DNA of 64,000 nt from positions 1 through 64,000 of the forward strand of contig NZ_AP018719.1 in assembly GCF_003966565.1 (NCBI RefSeq), read 5' to 3'. How positions within the stretch are numbered: position 1 is the stretch's first letter; every line of letters begins with the position of its first letter. The translations under genes were made by a program, and so were the position numbers. Under the pieces are notes generated by a model. The model saw nothing but the letters and a program-made list of their open reading frames with translations. It was not told the origin of the DNA and did not search any database. Below are positions 9,082 to 17,995 of this stretch, in pieces. The DNA is from Sulfuricystis multivorans (GTDB taxonomy: Bacteria > Pseudomonadota > Gammaproteobacteria > Burkholderiales > Rhodocyclaceae).

Positions 9082-11262
9082 TTATTTCCATTTACACACC
9101 CAGTTGCGATCCCATTCCCAACTCCATTCATATTGGGTTTTGGCAAGCCCTGCCTCGATCAACAAACGTAGTACTCTGATTCCATCAAGAATCTGGATCG
9201 AGCTGTTGTAGGTCTGCGCAAAGCTTCCTGGATTCAGGCCGCGTTTTGCTGCAGCACTGGCCGCTTGCAGAAGTTGTTTTTTCTCGGCGTCTTGTGCCCA
9301 TGGGTGGTTCTCAAACGGGTCGTAATCAACAAAGACAGTTGCAACATCTTTGGATTGCGTCTGATGGTGGTTCAACTTTGCGGCATGGATTCTGGTGCTT
9401 CTTTTGGCAAGAATCAAATCATCAAAGTCGTCATCTTGCACGTTATACAGCGGCGTCCCAAACGGGTTTGCCAGTGCTTCCCTCATATCCGGGAACAGCA
9501 GGCCGAGTAACCGATCATAGATGGTCTCTCGCACATAGACGTTCTTCCCACTGCGAATGCTCTCGACGACTTCATGTCGCCAGTCATCAACCTTTTTCTG
9601 CTGGCTTTCGGTCAAGTCTGGTGGCCAGATCTTCAGGGCGATCAGGTAGAGGGTGTGCCATTGCCTAGCATGCTTACCATCGCAACGGATGGCATTGATC
9701 ACGCCCCAGACATCGGTCCGATACTCGATGCCGGTGCCATCACGAATCGAAAGGATGCGGGCAATCACCGTCCGCAGCGGATACTCGTCCAGTATAGAAG
9801 CTGGATAGCCATGTGCGGCTAATCCATTGAGGGCGATAGCTACATCTAGCTGCGCCTGGCGCCAGCCGTCGGTCTCTAGCAACCCTTTGCCAAATGCTTG
9901 TTGCTTTTCGTGCCAGCGTCGGCGGAATGCATCGAGGTAGCGTTTCCCCCACTCTGCTGCCGATACATCCAGGATCGCTTGACGCTGCCGTTCAGTTTCG
10001 ATGGCCTGCGCTTCTTCCTGCTGCATTACCGCGAGCAGATGGGTACGTTCTTTCTCGATGGTAGGGTGATAAAGCCAGCGCTTGCCTGCCACCTCGTCGA
10101 GTACGAGACGGGCAAGCTCATCGCGTGTAACGTTACCGCCCATGCGGCTGATGTCTATTTCCAGCACTGGCCAGCCGATCGATGCCAACCGCTCGATGCG
10201 TTCGTCGCTAATCGGATTGGTCACAGTCACTTCGATCAATAGGGAGTGCGAAAAGCCATCTTCTTCAACCCAGGACGCCACTACATCCGGGACGGAATGT
10301 CCCAGATGCACTTCGAGATTCACCGAAGATAGTTGGAGTTCCCTGTCTGAGCTCGACCATGTGCGTTTGTCGATAAAGCCGCTTGCTCGATGCCATTCCG
10401 CTACCGTTTTCAGTTCCGGTACCCGTATCCGACGTTCTCGCTCCAGGATCGCCTTAACCTCGCGGTGTAGCAGAGTTTCCCTGCGCTCAGATGGGCTCAG
10501 ATCGTCAGGCAAGTCGCCAGCATCAAGCCAGTCGAGTGCATCGATCGCCTTCACGATAGCCAAAGCTTCGGCCTCGGCATCCAGTTCGTTATCGGCCCAA
10601 TGATTCACCCAACAGCCTGTGTTCCAGGCCAATTCAAGGCGTGCGAGGATTTCCTCGGGATTCATGTTGGCGACCTCCGGATCGTCGGCCTGGATTTCGA
10701 TGTGTGCCATCAGGCGGTCTGCATTTCTGGGGCCGCTGGCGACTTCTCCACGGCCGACCAGCCGGACGTGCAGCCGCCGGCCATCATCAAGCTTCAGGAT
10801 AGCATTGGCCTCATCCTCGAATGAGCAGTCGGAGATACAGATCGTTTCGGCCGGCCGCTCAACCCAGGCATCGTGATATCTGCCACTCAACCCCTCGACT
10901 TCACGAGAACGGCGACGGCGGGGCAGGACAATTCTTTCCTGTCGACCGAACATTGCATCAATGGCCCTGCGGGCGGCAACGATGATGCACTTTTCGCGAG
11001 CAGCCCCCTTGGGGTGTCGAAAATGCGGCCTGCGCTTCCCGGTTATCTTGCCGGCATTGACGGCGGTCAGCGGCAGGTTGCAATTCGGGCATTTGCAGTT
11101 GCATCTCTTGCCCTTCTGGGCTACCCGATCAAGTTCGAGGATGTAGCGTGGCCGCCCGGTCTCTACATCAACCGCCCACGCCATCACGAAATCATCACGC
11201 GATGGAGACTCCGGCTTTGAGCTTTCGTCGTTGATTGATAAGCTTATTCGCTTTAGTTCCAT
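9082..11262 (-). CDS. CoiA-like nuclease with zinc finger, large form
   Basis: At 726 residues this is about twice the size of competence CoiA. The N terminus holds a Cys cluster (CNCKCPNCNLPL, about residues 53-66) and then RRPHFRHPKG, as in the CoiA finger. The nuclease core is around residues 310-390: SVPDVVASW, then LLIEVTVTNPISDERIERL, a plausible PD-(D/E)XK site with E-x-T in place of E-x-K. The C-terminal 330 residues are helical and of unknown function. CoiA family proteins process DNA during recombination of incoming strands; here a role in plasmid DNA processing or defence is inference. Confidence 0.65.
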   Translation of the reverse strand: MELKRISLSINDESSKPESPSRDDFVMAWAVDVETGRPRYILELDRVAQKGKRCNCKCPNCNLPLTAVNAGKITGKRRPHFRHPKGAAREKCIIVAARRAIDAMFGRQERIVLPRRRRSREVEGLSGRYHDAWVERPAETICISDCSFEDEANAILKLDDGRRLHVRLVGRGEVASGPRNADRLMAHIEIQADDPEVANMNPEEILARLELAWNTGCWVNHWADNELDAEAEALAIVKAIDALDWLDAGDLPDDLSPSERRETLLHREVKAILERERRIRVPELKTVAEWHRASGFIDKRTWSSSDRELQLSSVNLEVHLGHSVPDVVASWVEEDGFSHSLLIEVTVTNPISDERIERLASIGWPVLEIDISRMGGNVTRDELARLVLDEVAGKRWLYHPTIEKERTHLLAVMQQEEAQAIETERQRQAILDVSAAEWGKRYLDAFRRRWHEKQQAFGKGLLETDGWRQAQLDVAIALNGLAAHGYPASILDEYPLRTVIARILSIRDGTGIEYRTDVWGVINAIRCDGKHARQWHTLYLIALKIWPPDLTESQQKKVDDWRHEVVESIRSGKNVYVRETIYDRLLGLLFPDMREALANPFGTPLYNVQDDDFDDLILAKRSTRIHAAKLNHHQTQSKDVATVFVDYDPFENHPWAQDAEKKQLLQAASAAAKRGLNPGSFAQTYNSSIQILDGIRVLRLLIEAGLAKTQYEWSWEWDRNWVCKWK

Positions 11263-11385
11263 GGCGTGCCGCCTGTTTCAACCGCTCGGTCCGCTGGGGC
11301 GTCTTAGTGATCCACACTCCGATGATAGGCTGCCACGGCTTCGGTTTGCAGGCGTGGGCCATGGCTCAGCGTTGGAGGTCTTGGC

Positions 11386-12876
11386 TTAGACCGGAATCAG
11401 GCGTTCACGGTGAATTTTCCATTCACCATCGACCTTCACCAGTTCGATGGACTTCAGCACACGTGATTTGAAGGACTTTGATTCGTAGGTCTGCCAGAAG
11501 CGGACGGACGTTTTGTCGTTCTTTTCCTCGACGTTGACGATCTTAACGTTGACGCTGATCGTGCCGGGTCGAGTCATGACGGAGCGCCGTTGCTGTTCCC
11601 AGGTCGACAGACTCTTGGCCTGGCCGTAGCTTGGCAAGAAGTCTTTCGCGTAGAGTCTGAAGTAGGCATCGGCGTCCTTTGCGGACCACTTGCTTGCCCA
11701 GCGAAGAAGGAAGTTTTCAGCTTGAGTTTTGCCGCTGACGCGGGCCGCTGTGCTCTCCATAGCGTCGGAGGGGGCATTGGCTTTTCCCGGGAACACCCTT
11801 TTGTTGGTTTTCGGATTCGAGGTGGTCATGGGGGTCTCGGCGACCCGGACATCTGCCTTCACGCCACCAACGGCTTTGCGACCCATGACGGTGTTGGTGC
11901 TGGCCAGCATGGGGTCACTGGGCACCGAGGCCTTCGCCGAGGGGGATTCCGGGACGCGGATGCCGGAAGACGGCAGGACCGGAAATTTATCCAGCACGGA
12001 CGGCTTTGCTGCGGGCGCCGGGGTTTTTATCGGAGCCGGGACGCTCCCTTCTCCCAGTGTCTTCACAGACATTTTTGGGGCGGTTACAGGTGAAGCTGGG
12101 CTTTGCTCGACTCCTGCGGCGGCTTGAATGGCACGGCGTTGCTCGTTGAGCTGCGCGGCAATAGCCGCGGCAGTCGCATTGTTGGAAGCCGTCTTCGGAG
12201 TGGCGAGCGTTTCGCGTAATGCCTTGCGGGTTTCGGCCGGGTCGCGGCTCGGGGAGATGGTTTCTCCCTTCGAGAACGCGGCGTTCTGTTCTACGGTGGT
12301 TGTTGTGCCGTCCGGATTGATCTCCGTGACGACAGATTTTCTCTGGGCGGGTTTTTTCGGCGTCGGCGAGGGGCACTCATCGCCCACGCAGAAGCGATAG
12401 ACCATGCTGCCAGTATGATTGTTGTAGAACTGCTCGATGCGCTCTGGCGGCTGAGTTCCATCGGGGTTGTAGGGCTTCACCACCGGTGCTGGTGTCGATT
12501 GAGTCAGCGCCTGGAACGTGTTGCAGCCAGTAGTTGCAGTGGCCAACGCGGTGGCGGTCAGCAGAGGAATGACGATCGACGGCTTGCCTTTCTTTCCTGA
12601 GATAGCTGAGCATTCCCGTTGCGTATCGGCCCAACGGCAAACGAAGTCCGGGGCGACGCAAAAGCGCACTCCCTGACGGTTTTGAATCTGGATCACGCGA
12701 TAAACGGCGAGCAACTCAATGGTCAGACGAATTTCGTTGTCCCATTCCGCAATGGACATTCCCTGCAGCTCCCGAGCGGGCAGCAGGGACTTGGCCAACT
12801 GGTCAAAAGGCATCTCCCGATTCGTGCCCAGTTTGATGAGGATTTGAACTTGCAGGGGGTTCAACTTCAGTTTCAT
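11386..12876 (-). CDS. Protein with C-terminal Cds6/SnoaL-like domain
   Basis: From ATG 12876, preceded by AGGAGA, the product has 496 residues. An earlier in-frame start at 13044 would add a low-quality, Arg/Pro-rich stretch and is rejected. Residues 1-80 look like a small winged-helix-like domain (LNPLQVQILIKLGTN). A single hydrophobic segment follows at about residue 105 (IVIPLLTATALATATTGC). A long Pro/Ala/Thr-rich linker comes next. The last 110 residues (FLLRWASKWSAKDADAYFRL to WKIHRE) resemble the Cds6 C-terminal domain found after L,D-transpeptidase or TPR modules in betaproteobacteria. The layout suggests a membrane-anchored, periplasmic protein with a cytoplasmic sensor head; this is inference. 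Confidence 0.6.
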   Translation of the reverse strand: MKLKLNPLQVQILIKLGTNREMPFDQLAKSLLPARELQGMSIAEWDNEIRLTIELLAVYRVIQIQNRQGVRFCVAPDFVCRWADTQRECSAISGKKGKPSIVIPLLTATALATATTGCNTFQALTQSTPAPVVKPYNPDGTQPPERIEQFYNNHTGSMVYRFCVGDECPSPTPKKPAQRKSVVTEINPDGTTTTVEQNAAFSKGETISPSRDPAETRKALRETLATPKTASNNATAAAIAAQLNEQRRAIQAAAGVEQSPASPVTAPKMSVKTLGEGSVPAPIKTPAPAAKPSVLDKFPVLPSSGIRVPESPSAKASVPSDPMLASTNTVMGRKAVGGVKADVRVAETPMTTSNPKTNKRVFPGKANAPSDAMESTAARVSGKTQAENFLLRWASKWSAKDADAYFRLYAKDFLPSYGQAKSLSTWEQQRRSVMTRPGTISVNVKIVNVEEKNDKTSVRFWQTYESKSFKSRVLKSIELVKVDGEWKIHRERLIPV

Positions 12877-13201
12877 TGGTGTGTCTCCTGGCGGATCATA
12901 AGGAAACCTTCGAGGCTCTTTTGAAAAATGAGTGGGTGCCAATGTCATTGGCAGACCCCCTTTGCCCTGACGGGCGGACAACGGTCCCCGCCCCAAGGCG
13001 GGAAAGTCCTCGCCGCAGGACAGACATTGGGACAGGCGCAGCAAGGCTTTGCCTGCCCCAAGCCCTTGAGCGTGGTGGTGAGATTGTCCGCGTCAAGTGT
13101 TCGCTTCGCCGGGCTCTGTCCGCCCGTGACCTGGCCAACCTCACCCTTTCCAGAGTCTTGTATAACCCCTCGAAATTCAAAAGAGGCATCTTCGTCATGA
13201 A
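12877..13201 (-). promoter_or_regulatory. 325-base leader with strong hairpins before the Cds6-like gene
   Basis: I see no gene here. On the minus strand there is a GC-rich hairpin (CCCGCCTTGGGGCGGG) and a later perfect stem TGCCAA/TTGGCA closing the loop TGACA, at about 12943-12957. The second resembles the GACA-loop hairpins found before genes at 53-61 kb. Confidence 0.35.
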
Positions 13202-14302
13202 TCAGTGATCCTTGGAGAGATGAGCGCCGCCAGCGGGCCTGAGTTGGCTTCTGGCGTATGCGTTACGTAGGCGTTGCGCTGTCACTGAGGCCTGCAGGCC
13301 GAGGTAATCCACGAGGTGATCATCTGTAGCACCGCCGTCGATCAGAAGACCGGCGTAGGTGTTACGCAGGGTCTGCGCGCTGGCGCGCTCGCCGGTAATA
13401 CCGGCCATGGCCAGAAACCGTTGCGTCCGGCGGTGGATCGAGGAAGCCGAAAGAGTCACCGTTTTGCTGTTGCGACCGAAGCCGGAGGACCGGTCGGCCT
13501 CGAAGATCTTCTGCGTCGGTTCCAGCTTGCGGCCGTGCATCTGTTCCTGTACGGAGAGCCAGGCTTTCACGGCCGGTACGGCGAAGGCCAGCAGCCGGGC
13601 GCGGTGAGCATGGCCTGGTTGGGAGAGGTCAATCCGCTCTTCCACCATATCCATGCAATTAAGCGTCAAGCGTCTGATGTGGCTCACCTTGAGTCCCCCT
13701 CCTATCATCACTCCGATCATCGCGATGTCTCGGTATTTCAACCACTCGTCTGTGCTTTTCTCTTCTTGTCTTAACTCATCTAGTTCTGTCTGGATGAGCT
13801 GAATCACTCTTTGGGTTTCCTCTCGGTTCAGGAATCGGGTAGGTTTATCTGAACCGGTGCCGATGCGCTCATACCCTGCTATTCGGCCTGGGTTGGTGCC
13901 GGAGTGACCAAGTGAGCTTAGATGAGCAAAGACTTTTTCAAGTTGGCGAACGTACTGTTGCCGCTGGCGGCCGCTGTTGGTGCGAGCTTTCCGGCTCTGA
14001 GGGAGGTTTGGATTTGCACTGTCGAGGAATCTTCTAATGTCGTCAGCCTCTAGTTGGTCAAGTCGTCTTCCCTGTTCGTTTAGCCACTGACAGAAGCGTC
14101 CAAACATGGCCATGTATACAGTTTTGGTTGAGTCTTTTAGTTTTTGCTCAGATAACCATGAGGAATAGGCAAGACTAGGTGAGTCGAGCCAGTAGGAAAG
14201 CGAATCGAAAAAGTCCTTTCGAAGAGGATGATTGTGGCTTTGCTGCGGTCCTTGACGCTTAATTGCATGGCTACCGGTATGGGTCGAGTTGGCCGTTTCC
14301 AT
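13202..14302 (-). CDS. Tyrosine-recombinase-like protein with degenerate active site
   Basis: The 366-residue product starts at ATG 14302 after AAAGGACC. It has a core-binding domain (about 35-120) and a recombinase-type C-terminal domain. The catalytic positions are altered: the first Arg motif reads GGGLKVSHI (Arg to Lys), the HxxR motif reads QTLRN (His to Gln), and the second His position reads YLGLQ (His to Leu). The final Tyr (LRNAY) is kept. It is therefore probably not a standard recombinase and may bind DNA or partner an active enzyme. It is the last gene of a minus-strand operon of small membrane and nuclease genes. Confidence 0.7.
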   Translation of the reverse strand: METANSTHTGSHAIKRQGPQQSHNHPLRKDFFDSLSYWLDSPSLAYSSWLSEQKLKDSTKTVYMAMFGRFCQWLNEQGRRLDQLEADDIRRFLDSANPNLPQSRKARTNSGRQRQQYVRQLEKVFAHLSSLGHSGTNPGRIAGYERIGTGSDKPTRFLNREETQRVIQLIQTELDELRQEEKSTDEWLKYRDIAMIGVMIGGGLKVSHIRRLTLNCMDMVEERIDLSQPGHAHRARLLAFAVPAVKAWLSVQEQMHGRKLEPTQKIFEADRSSGFGRNSKTVTLSASSIHRRTQRFLAMAGITGERASAQTLRNTYAGLLIDGGATDDHLVDYLGLQASVTAQRLRNAYARSQLRPAGGAHLSKDH

Positions 14303-14314
14303 CAAGAGGTCCTT

Positions 14315-14485
14315 TCAGCGGATGGAGATGATGAGGATGTGGATCGCGCTGGCCAGCGCGGCAAACACCGTGGTCAGACCTACCAGGAGTGCAGCAGCGA
14401 TTGTCCGATGGGACAGCGGCCACCAGGCAAACCACTGGCGCTTGCCGCCGAGGCCTGGATGGATATCGCTGGAAACCGCGATCAC
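14315..14485 (-). CDS. Small single-pass membrane protein
   Basis: A 56-residue frame starts at GTG 14485, whose GTGA overlaps the stop of the DUF559 gene, with AGAGGAGA about 9 bases upstream. The C-terminal half is one hydrophobic helix (AAALLVGLTTVFAALASAI). I do not recognise it. Tight overlaps with both neighbours support it as part of the operon. Confidence 0.55.
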   Translation of the reverse strand: MIAVSSDIHPGLGGKRQWFAWWPLSHRTIAAALLVGLTTVFAALASAIHILIISIR

Positions 14486-14895
14486 AGAAGCGCTCTCCTC
14501 TGCTTGACCGCAGCCTCGATGATCGCTGTAACGCCAGCAAGGTCTTTGAAAATCTGGCCAGGGGTGAAGCGCAGGACAATCCAGCCCTCCACCGCCAGGA
14601 GGTTCTGGCGCTCCCGATCAGTCGCATGGGCGCTCTTGAACTTCCCGTGGTACTGCCAGCCGTCGCACTCGATGGCGATCTTATCGTCCACCAAGGCCAC
14701 ATCGATCCGAAAGCGCCGTCCCGGGACCGCGCCCTGGTATTCGCGGACGGCTTCCGGATAGGACGAGCGGACAGACATCCAGAGAATGTCTTCAGGCATC
14801 TGGCCCTTCCGGAGCCGGCCGTTAGTGCCTCTGGTGGTGGGTATGGGGGCAACGCTCAGGCCAAGACGCTTGGCCTCGGTCAGCGAAAGACGCAT
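14482..14895 (-). CDS. DUF559 / Vsr-like endonuclease
   Basis: This 137-residue protein has the DUF559 core. The segments are RFRIDVALVDDKIAIECDG (D and E-x-D of a PD-(D/E)XK-like site), WQYHGK, and WIVLRFTPGQIFKD. The family is related to very-short-patch-repair nucleases and cuts DNA in repair or transposon contexts. ATG 14895 overlaps the previous stop by one base (TGATG), so I prefer it over GTG 14904. It sits between a secreted protein and a small membrane protein. Confidence 0.75.
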   Translation of the reverse strand: MRLSLTEAKRLGLSVAPIPTTRGTNGRLRKGQMPEDILWMSVRSSYPEAVREYQGAVPGRRFRIDVALVDDKIAIECDGWQYHGKFKSAHATDRERQNLLAVEGWIVLRFTPGQIFKDLAGVTAIIEAAVKQRRALL

Positions 14896-15395
14896 CACGG
14901 GCACAGCCTTCCAACATTGTAGGAGACCAGCATCCCCTCGGACGACACAATCGTTTCGACTTGGGCGCAGCCATAGGAATCCACGGCGGACAAGCGGCGG
15001 ATATCGAGGCGATAATCGTTCCAGTCGCGATGCTGAATGCCATAGCGCAGCGCGCTTCGGATCGCCATCTGAACAACCTGCTTGAACTGCGGATCATCCG
15101 GCAGCGCCGGCGACACTTCGTTGATGCGCTCTGGCTCGGCTCCCGGACACACCTGGTAGTTGTCGATTCGCGGGCCTCCGCGCTGGTGCTTCCTTTCCTG
15201 ATAGACAACGCCAACAGTCATGCAGGGACGGTTTTGCACTGGCACGACGAGCGCAGGCTGGCCATAAGCTAGTACCTCGCCAGCCTGTCCGTTGTTGGCG
15301 GCCTGCTCGATTGCCATGAGGAGATCGCGGCTTTGCGCTTGGGCGGACGCGGCGAATACGACGCAGGCGACGAGGGTGAGGAGCCGGAAGATCAT
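14895..15395 (-). CDS. Secreted protein of unknown function
   Basis: The 166-residue product starts at ATG 15395 with a clear signal peptide (MIFRLLTLVACVVFAASAQA, cleavage likely after AQA). The mature part contains four cysteines (PCMTVG, YQVCPG, YGCAQ and the C-terminal LCP), consistent with periplasmic disulfides. No family recognised. The start overlaps the stop of the upstream 46-residue membrane protein as ATGA, so the two are probably coupled. Confidence 0.65.
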   Translation of the reverse strand: MIFRLLTLVACVVFAASAQAQSRDLLMAIEQAANNGQAGEVLAYGQPALVVPVQNRPCMTVGVVYQERKHQRGGPRIDNYQVCPGAEPERINEVSPALPDDPQFKQVVQMAIRSALRYGIQHRDWNDYRLDIRRLSAVDSYGCAQVETIVSSEGMLVSYNVGRLCP

Positions 15396-15532
15396 GGATT
15401 TTTCCTTTCGGCGGTAGCTGCAGGTGGCGGCAATACGACATCTTGTGCCGTCATGCGGCGCAGCAGCGCGTCGTAGAGCGCTAGCACGATCACTACGGTG
15501 GTAAACAGGATGGCAGCCTGTTTTCCGTTCAT
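15392..15532 (-). CDS. Small membrane protein, 46 residues
   Basis: The frame from ATG 15532 encodes MNGKQAAILF then a hydrophobic stretch TTVVIVLALYDALL and a polar tail. One membrane segment with the tail probably outside or inside cannot be oriented. Its TGA overlaps the ATG of the secreted protein gene. No family recognised. Confidence 0.5.
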   Translation of the reverse strand: MNGKQAAILFTTVVIVLALYDALLRRMTAQDVVLPPPAATAERKNP

Positions 15533-15641
15533 ATATCATCAGATTCGCGCGTTACCATTGGGATCTGCCTCCGGCCCAAAGATACGGTATGGGCACGTCA
15601 CTTTCTGGATAAAGTACGGACGATCGCCATGCTGCGTTCGC

Positions 15642-16100
15642 TCAATGCAGGAAACGGCGTCTGCCGGCACCAACGCCATCGAGAATTTCGACGAACCGGT
15701 CAAACTGGATCTTCGTTGCCTCGATCAATGTGACCTCGAGACCGTCGTAGTCGCGCACCACGCTTACCCGATCGCCGACTTGAGTGACTAGACAGATCAC
15801 ACGATCAACGCCGACGATACTGGCGACCATTGAAAGGTCGATATCCAGATCACTATCCCCGTAGTACGGTGGGAGGTTCTCGTCAAAACTCAGAAGAGCG
15901 TCGCTGTAGTCACCCTCCATCTCGAGGGCGTTCCGGAAGGACGCCGAGCAGTTGTCTCCGGGCGTGATGAATGCGGTAATTGAGGCATGGGCGCCCTCGC
16001 CCACCGCACACACCATGGCAAGCGCAGAGACTTCGGCGCCAGCCAGGCGACTCACTATGGCAGGGATCGAGGTTACATCTGAAACTACTGAAGGATTCAT
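15642..16100 (-). CDS. Hypothetical protein downstream of the UvrD-like helicase
   Basis: The 152-residue product (ATG 16100, overlapping the helicase stop as ATGA) is acidic and has no membrane segment. It contains beta-rich stretches (SITAFITPGDN, DRVICLVTQVGDRVSVVRDY). I do not recognise a family. Coupling to the helicase suggests joint expression, not a proven shared function. Confidence 0.6.
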   Translation of the reverse strand: MNPSVVSDVTSIPAIVSRLAGAEVSALAMVCAVGEGAHASITAFITPGDNCSASFRNALEMEGDYSDALLSFDENLPPYYGDSDLDIDLSMVASIVGVDRVICLVTQVGDRVSVVRDYDGLEVTLIEATKIQFDRFVEILDGVGAGRRRFLH

Positions 16101-17989
16101 TGCGTCACCTTTTCTTTGAGGTCGTTGGTTTGGGTCTTGTCGAACCATAGTTCGGCTTCGGCCAGGAATTCGCTGGTTGGCTTGTCTGTTCTGGTGAAGA
16201 TGGTCAGCTCATCCCGGGCGCGAGTCATCGCTACGTAGAAGACACGCCGTTCTTCGGCTATCTCTTCTTCAGAGCAAGACTCCGAGACCTTGGGTACGAT
16301 GCCACCATAGCAGTCGATCAGATAAACGTGATCCCACTCCAAGCCTTTGCTTGCATGAAAGGTGGAAAGGATTACGCGTGGTATCTCGGCTCCGTCGCCT
16401 TCTTGGAGGCGGCGGATGCGGGTGGCGAGCGACCCCCGGGCATCAGCCAGGGCATCGCGGGCTGCCTCGAGACGATCCAGATCGCGGATCTCTCTTCGGC
16501 CGCACTCCCGAATGGTATTCCCGTCATCATCCTCACCGCAGGTCTTGGTCATGACACGGGACATCCAGGAGGCTACACCGTAGATTGGCCCTTGGGGGCT
16601 CGTTTCCGCACCCTTGCCGGTCATTTTGGCGGTCCAGCCGCGTCCTAGTCGCACCATGCTTTCGAGCTCGGCAATACCGGTGTCGGGCAGCGGTACGGGG
16701 TCCGTCGGGTCGATGAAATTCCAGATGGTACCTCCTGCGATTTCAGTGAGCTGACGGATTTGGGCATCGCTGATCTTGGCCCAGCGAAGGCCGATTTCCA
16801 GCCCCATGCCATCTTTATGGATCAGCGAATTGAGAATAGCCAGATAGACCTGAAGCACTGGTGCGTCCCAGAAAGATCGACCATTGCGCATGTATGGAAC
16901 GCGGTGATTGATGAACACTGACTCAATCTCGTGAAGGCCAGCGTTCGTCCTAGATAACACGGCAACCTGTCCGGGGAGGACGCCAAAGCGGTAGGGCTCA
17001 CGGTTAGGCAGAGGCTCTGGAATGGCATTCTTGGCGCATACCTTGTCCAGTAGATGCACGATTCGCATCGCCTGACTGTCTTCGCTCCCTAGGGGGATGA
17101 CCTTCGGCGCCGGCCCGGGGCCCCGAGCGGATTTGATGTTCTTCGGTACGCGGTCAACGTTGTAAGCGATCAGCTTGCTCGCGGATTCGATGATTCCCGA
17201 AGTCGATCGGTAGTTGGTGTCGAGTGTGATGATCTCCGCACCAGTGGCGGCCACGAAATCCATCATCCCCTTGTATCCCAAGCTGCGACGGAAGCCGTAG
17301 ATCGACTGATCATCATCACCGACGGCACAGGCACAGGGAGTGGGTTTCTGTCCCAGGTGGTGCATTAACCACTCGTACTGCATATCGTCGATGTCTTGAA
17401 ACTCGTCAGCCAGAATATGAGTGGCCCTGATTGGTTTCAGCTTGCCCGCGGCCATGAGTTCATTGGCCGTGATCATCAGGTCAGTGAAGTCCTGGCCGTC
17501 GGTTGCTTCCTGATGCTCCCTGTAAACCGCCGTGAGGTGCGCGAGTTCCGGGTAGGCCTTGCAGAATTCCCTGTCGGCTTTGCATCGCGCAATGTTCGCC
17601 TCGGCTTCTTCTAGCGTGATCTCAAGGCCAGTATCGTGGAGCGCACGGTTAATCAGGTGGCGTGTTTCAATGTCGGAGAGGATTTTGCCGATCTTCCCAA
17701 TCTCCTTGAGTTGACGTAGGGCCAGGGAGTGGAATGTGCCGATTGTCAATCGGCTCAGTTGTTCGGGAGACAGGTCTTTTTCCCTCCGGATGCGGTCAAG
17801 TATCTCTTCGGCCGCATCACGGCTGAAGGTTGTCATCACGATGTAAGGATCGTGGTGGGTTCTGAGGATATGCCGTACTTTGGCTATGAGGACGCGCGTT
17901 TTGCCACTACCAGGACACGCGCAACACAGAATCGGGTCTTCGGACTCTACTGCCCGCTGTTGTGCCTCATTGAGCTTGACCGCGGACAT
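16097..17989 (-). CDS. UvrD/Rep-like superfamily 1 DNA helicase
   Basis: This 630-residue helicase should unwind DNA 3' to 5' using ATP. Motifs in order: Q-motif LNEAQQRAVES, Walker A CPGSGKTRVL (about residue 25), Ia TTFSRDAAEEI, II ILADEFQDID, III GDDDQSIYGFR, IV LDTNYRS, V STFHASKGLEWDHVYLID and VI VFYVAMTRARDEL. It is slightly shorter than chromosomal UvrD (about 720). It forms an operon with the unknown gene upstream (7 bp gap) and the hypothetical gene downstream. A divergent dnaG gene suggests a plasmid replication/repair block. Confidence 0.92.
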   Translation of the reverse strand: MSAVKLNEAQQRAVESEDPILCCACPGSGKTRVLIAKVRHILRTHHDPYIVMTTFSRDAAEEILDRIRREKDLSPEQLSRLTIGTFHSLALRQLKEIGKIGKILSDIETRHLINRALHDTGLEITLEEAEANIARCKADREFCKAYPELAHLTAVYREHQEATDGQDFTDLMITANELMAAGKLKPIRATHILADEFQDIDDMQYEWLMHHLGQKPTPCACAVGDDDQSIYGFRRSLGYKGMMDFVAATGAEIITLDTNYRSTSGIIESASKLIAYNVDRVPKNIKSARGPGPAPKVIPLGSEDSQAMRIVHLLDKVCAKNAIPEPLPNREPYRFGVLPGQVAVLSRTNAGLHEIESVFINHRVPYMRNGRSFWDAPVLQVYLAILNSLIHKDGMGLEIGLRWAKISDAQIRQLTEIAGGTIWNFIDPTDPVPLPDTGIAELESMVRLGRGWTAKMTGKGAETSPQGPIYGVASWMSRVMTKTCGEDDDGNTIRECGRREIRDLDRLEAARDALADARGSLATRIRRLQEGDGAEIPRVILSTFHASKGLEWDHVYLIDCYGGIVPKVSESCSEEEIAEERRVFYVAMTRARDELTIFTRTDKPTSEFLAEAELWFDKTQTNDLKEKVTQ

Positions 17990-17995
17990 TGATCA

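Noticed and set aside
12877-13044. Upstream start of the Cds6-like gene
   Set aside because: The extension is Pro/Arg rich and crosses the leader hairpins; ATG 12876 has AGGAGA.
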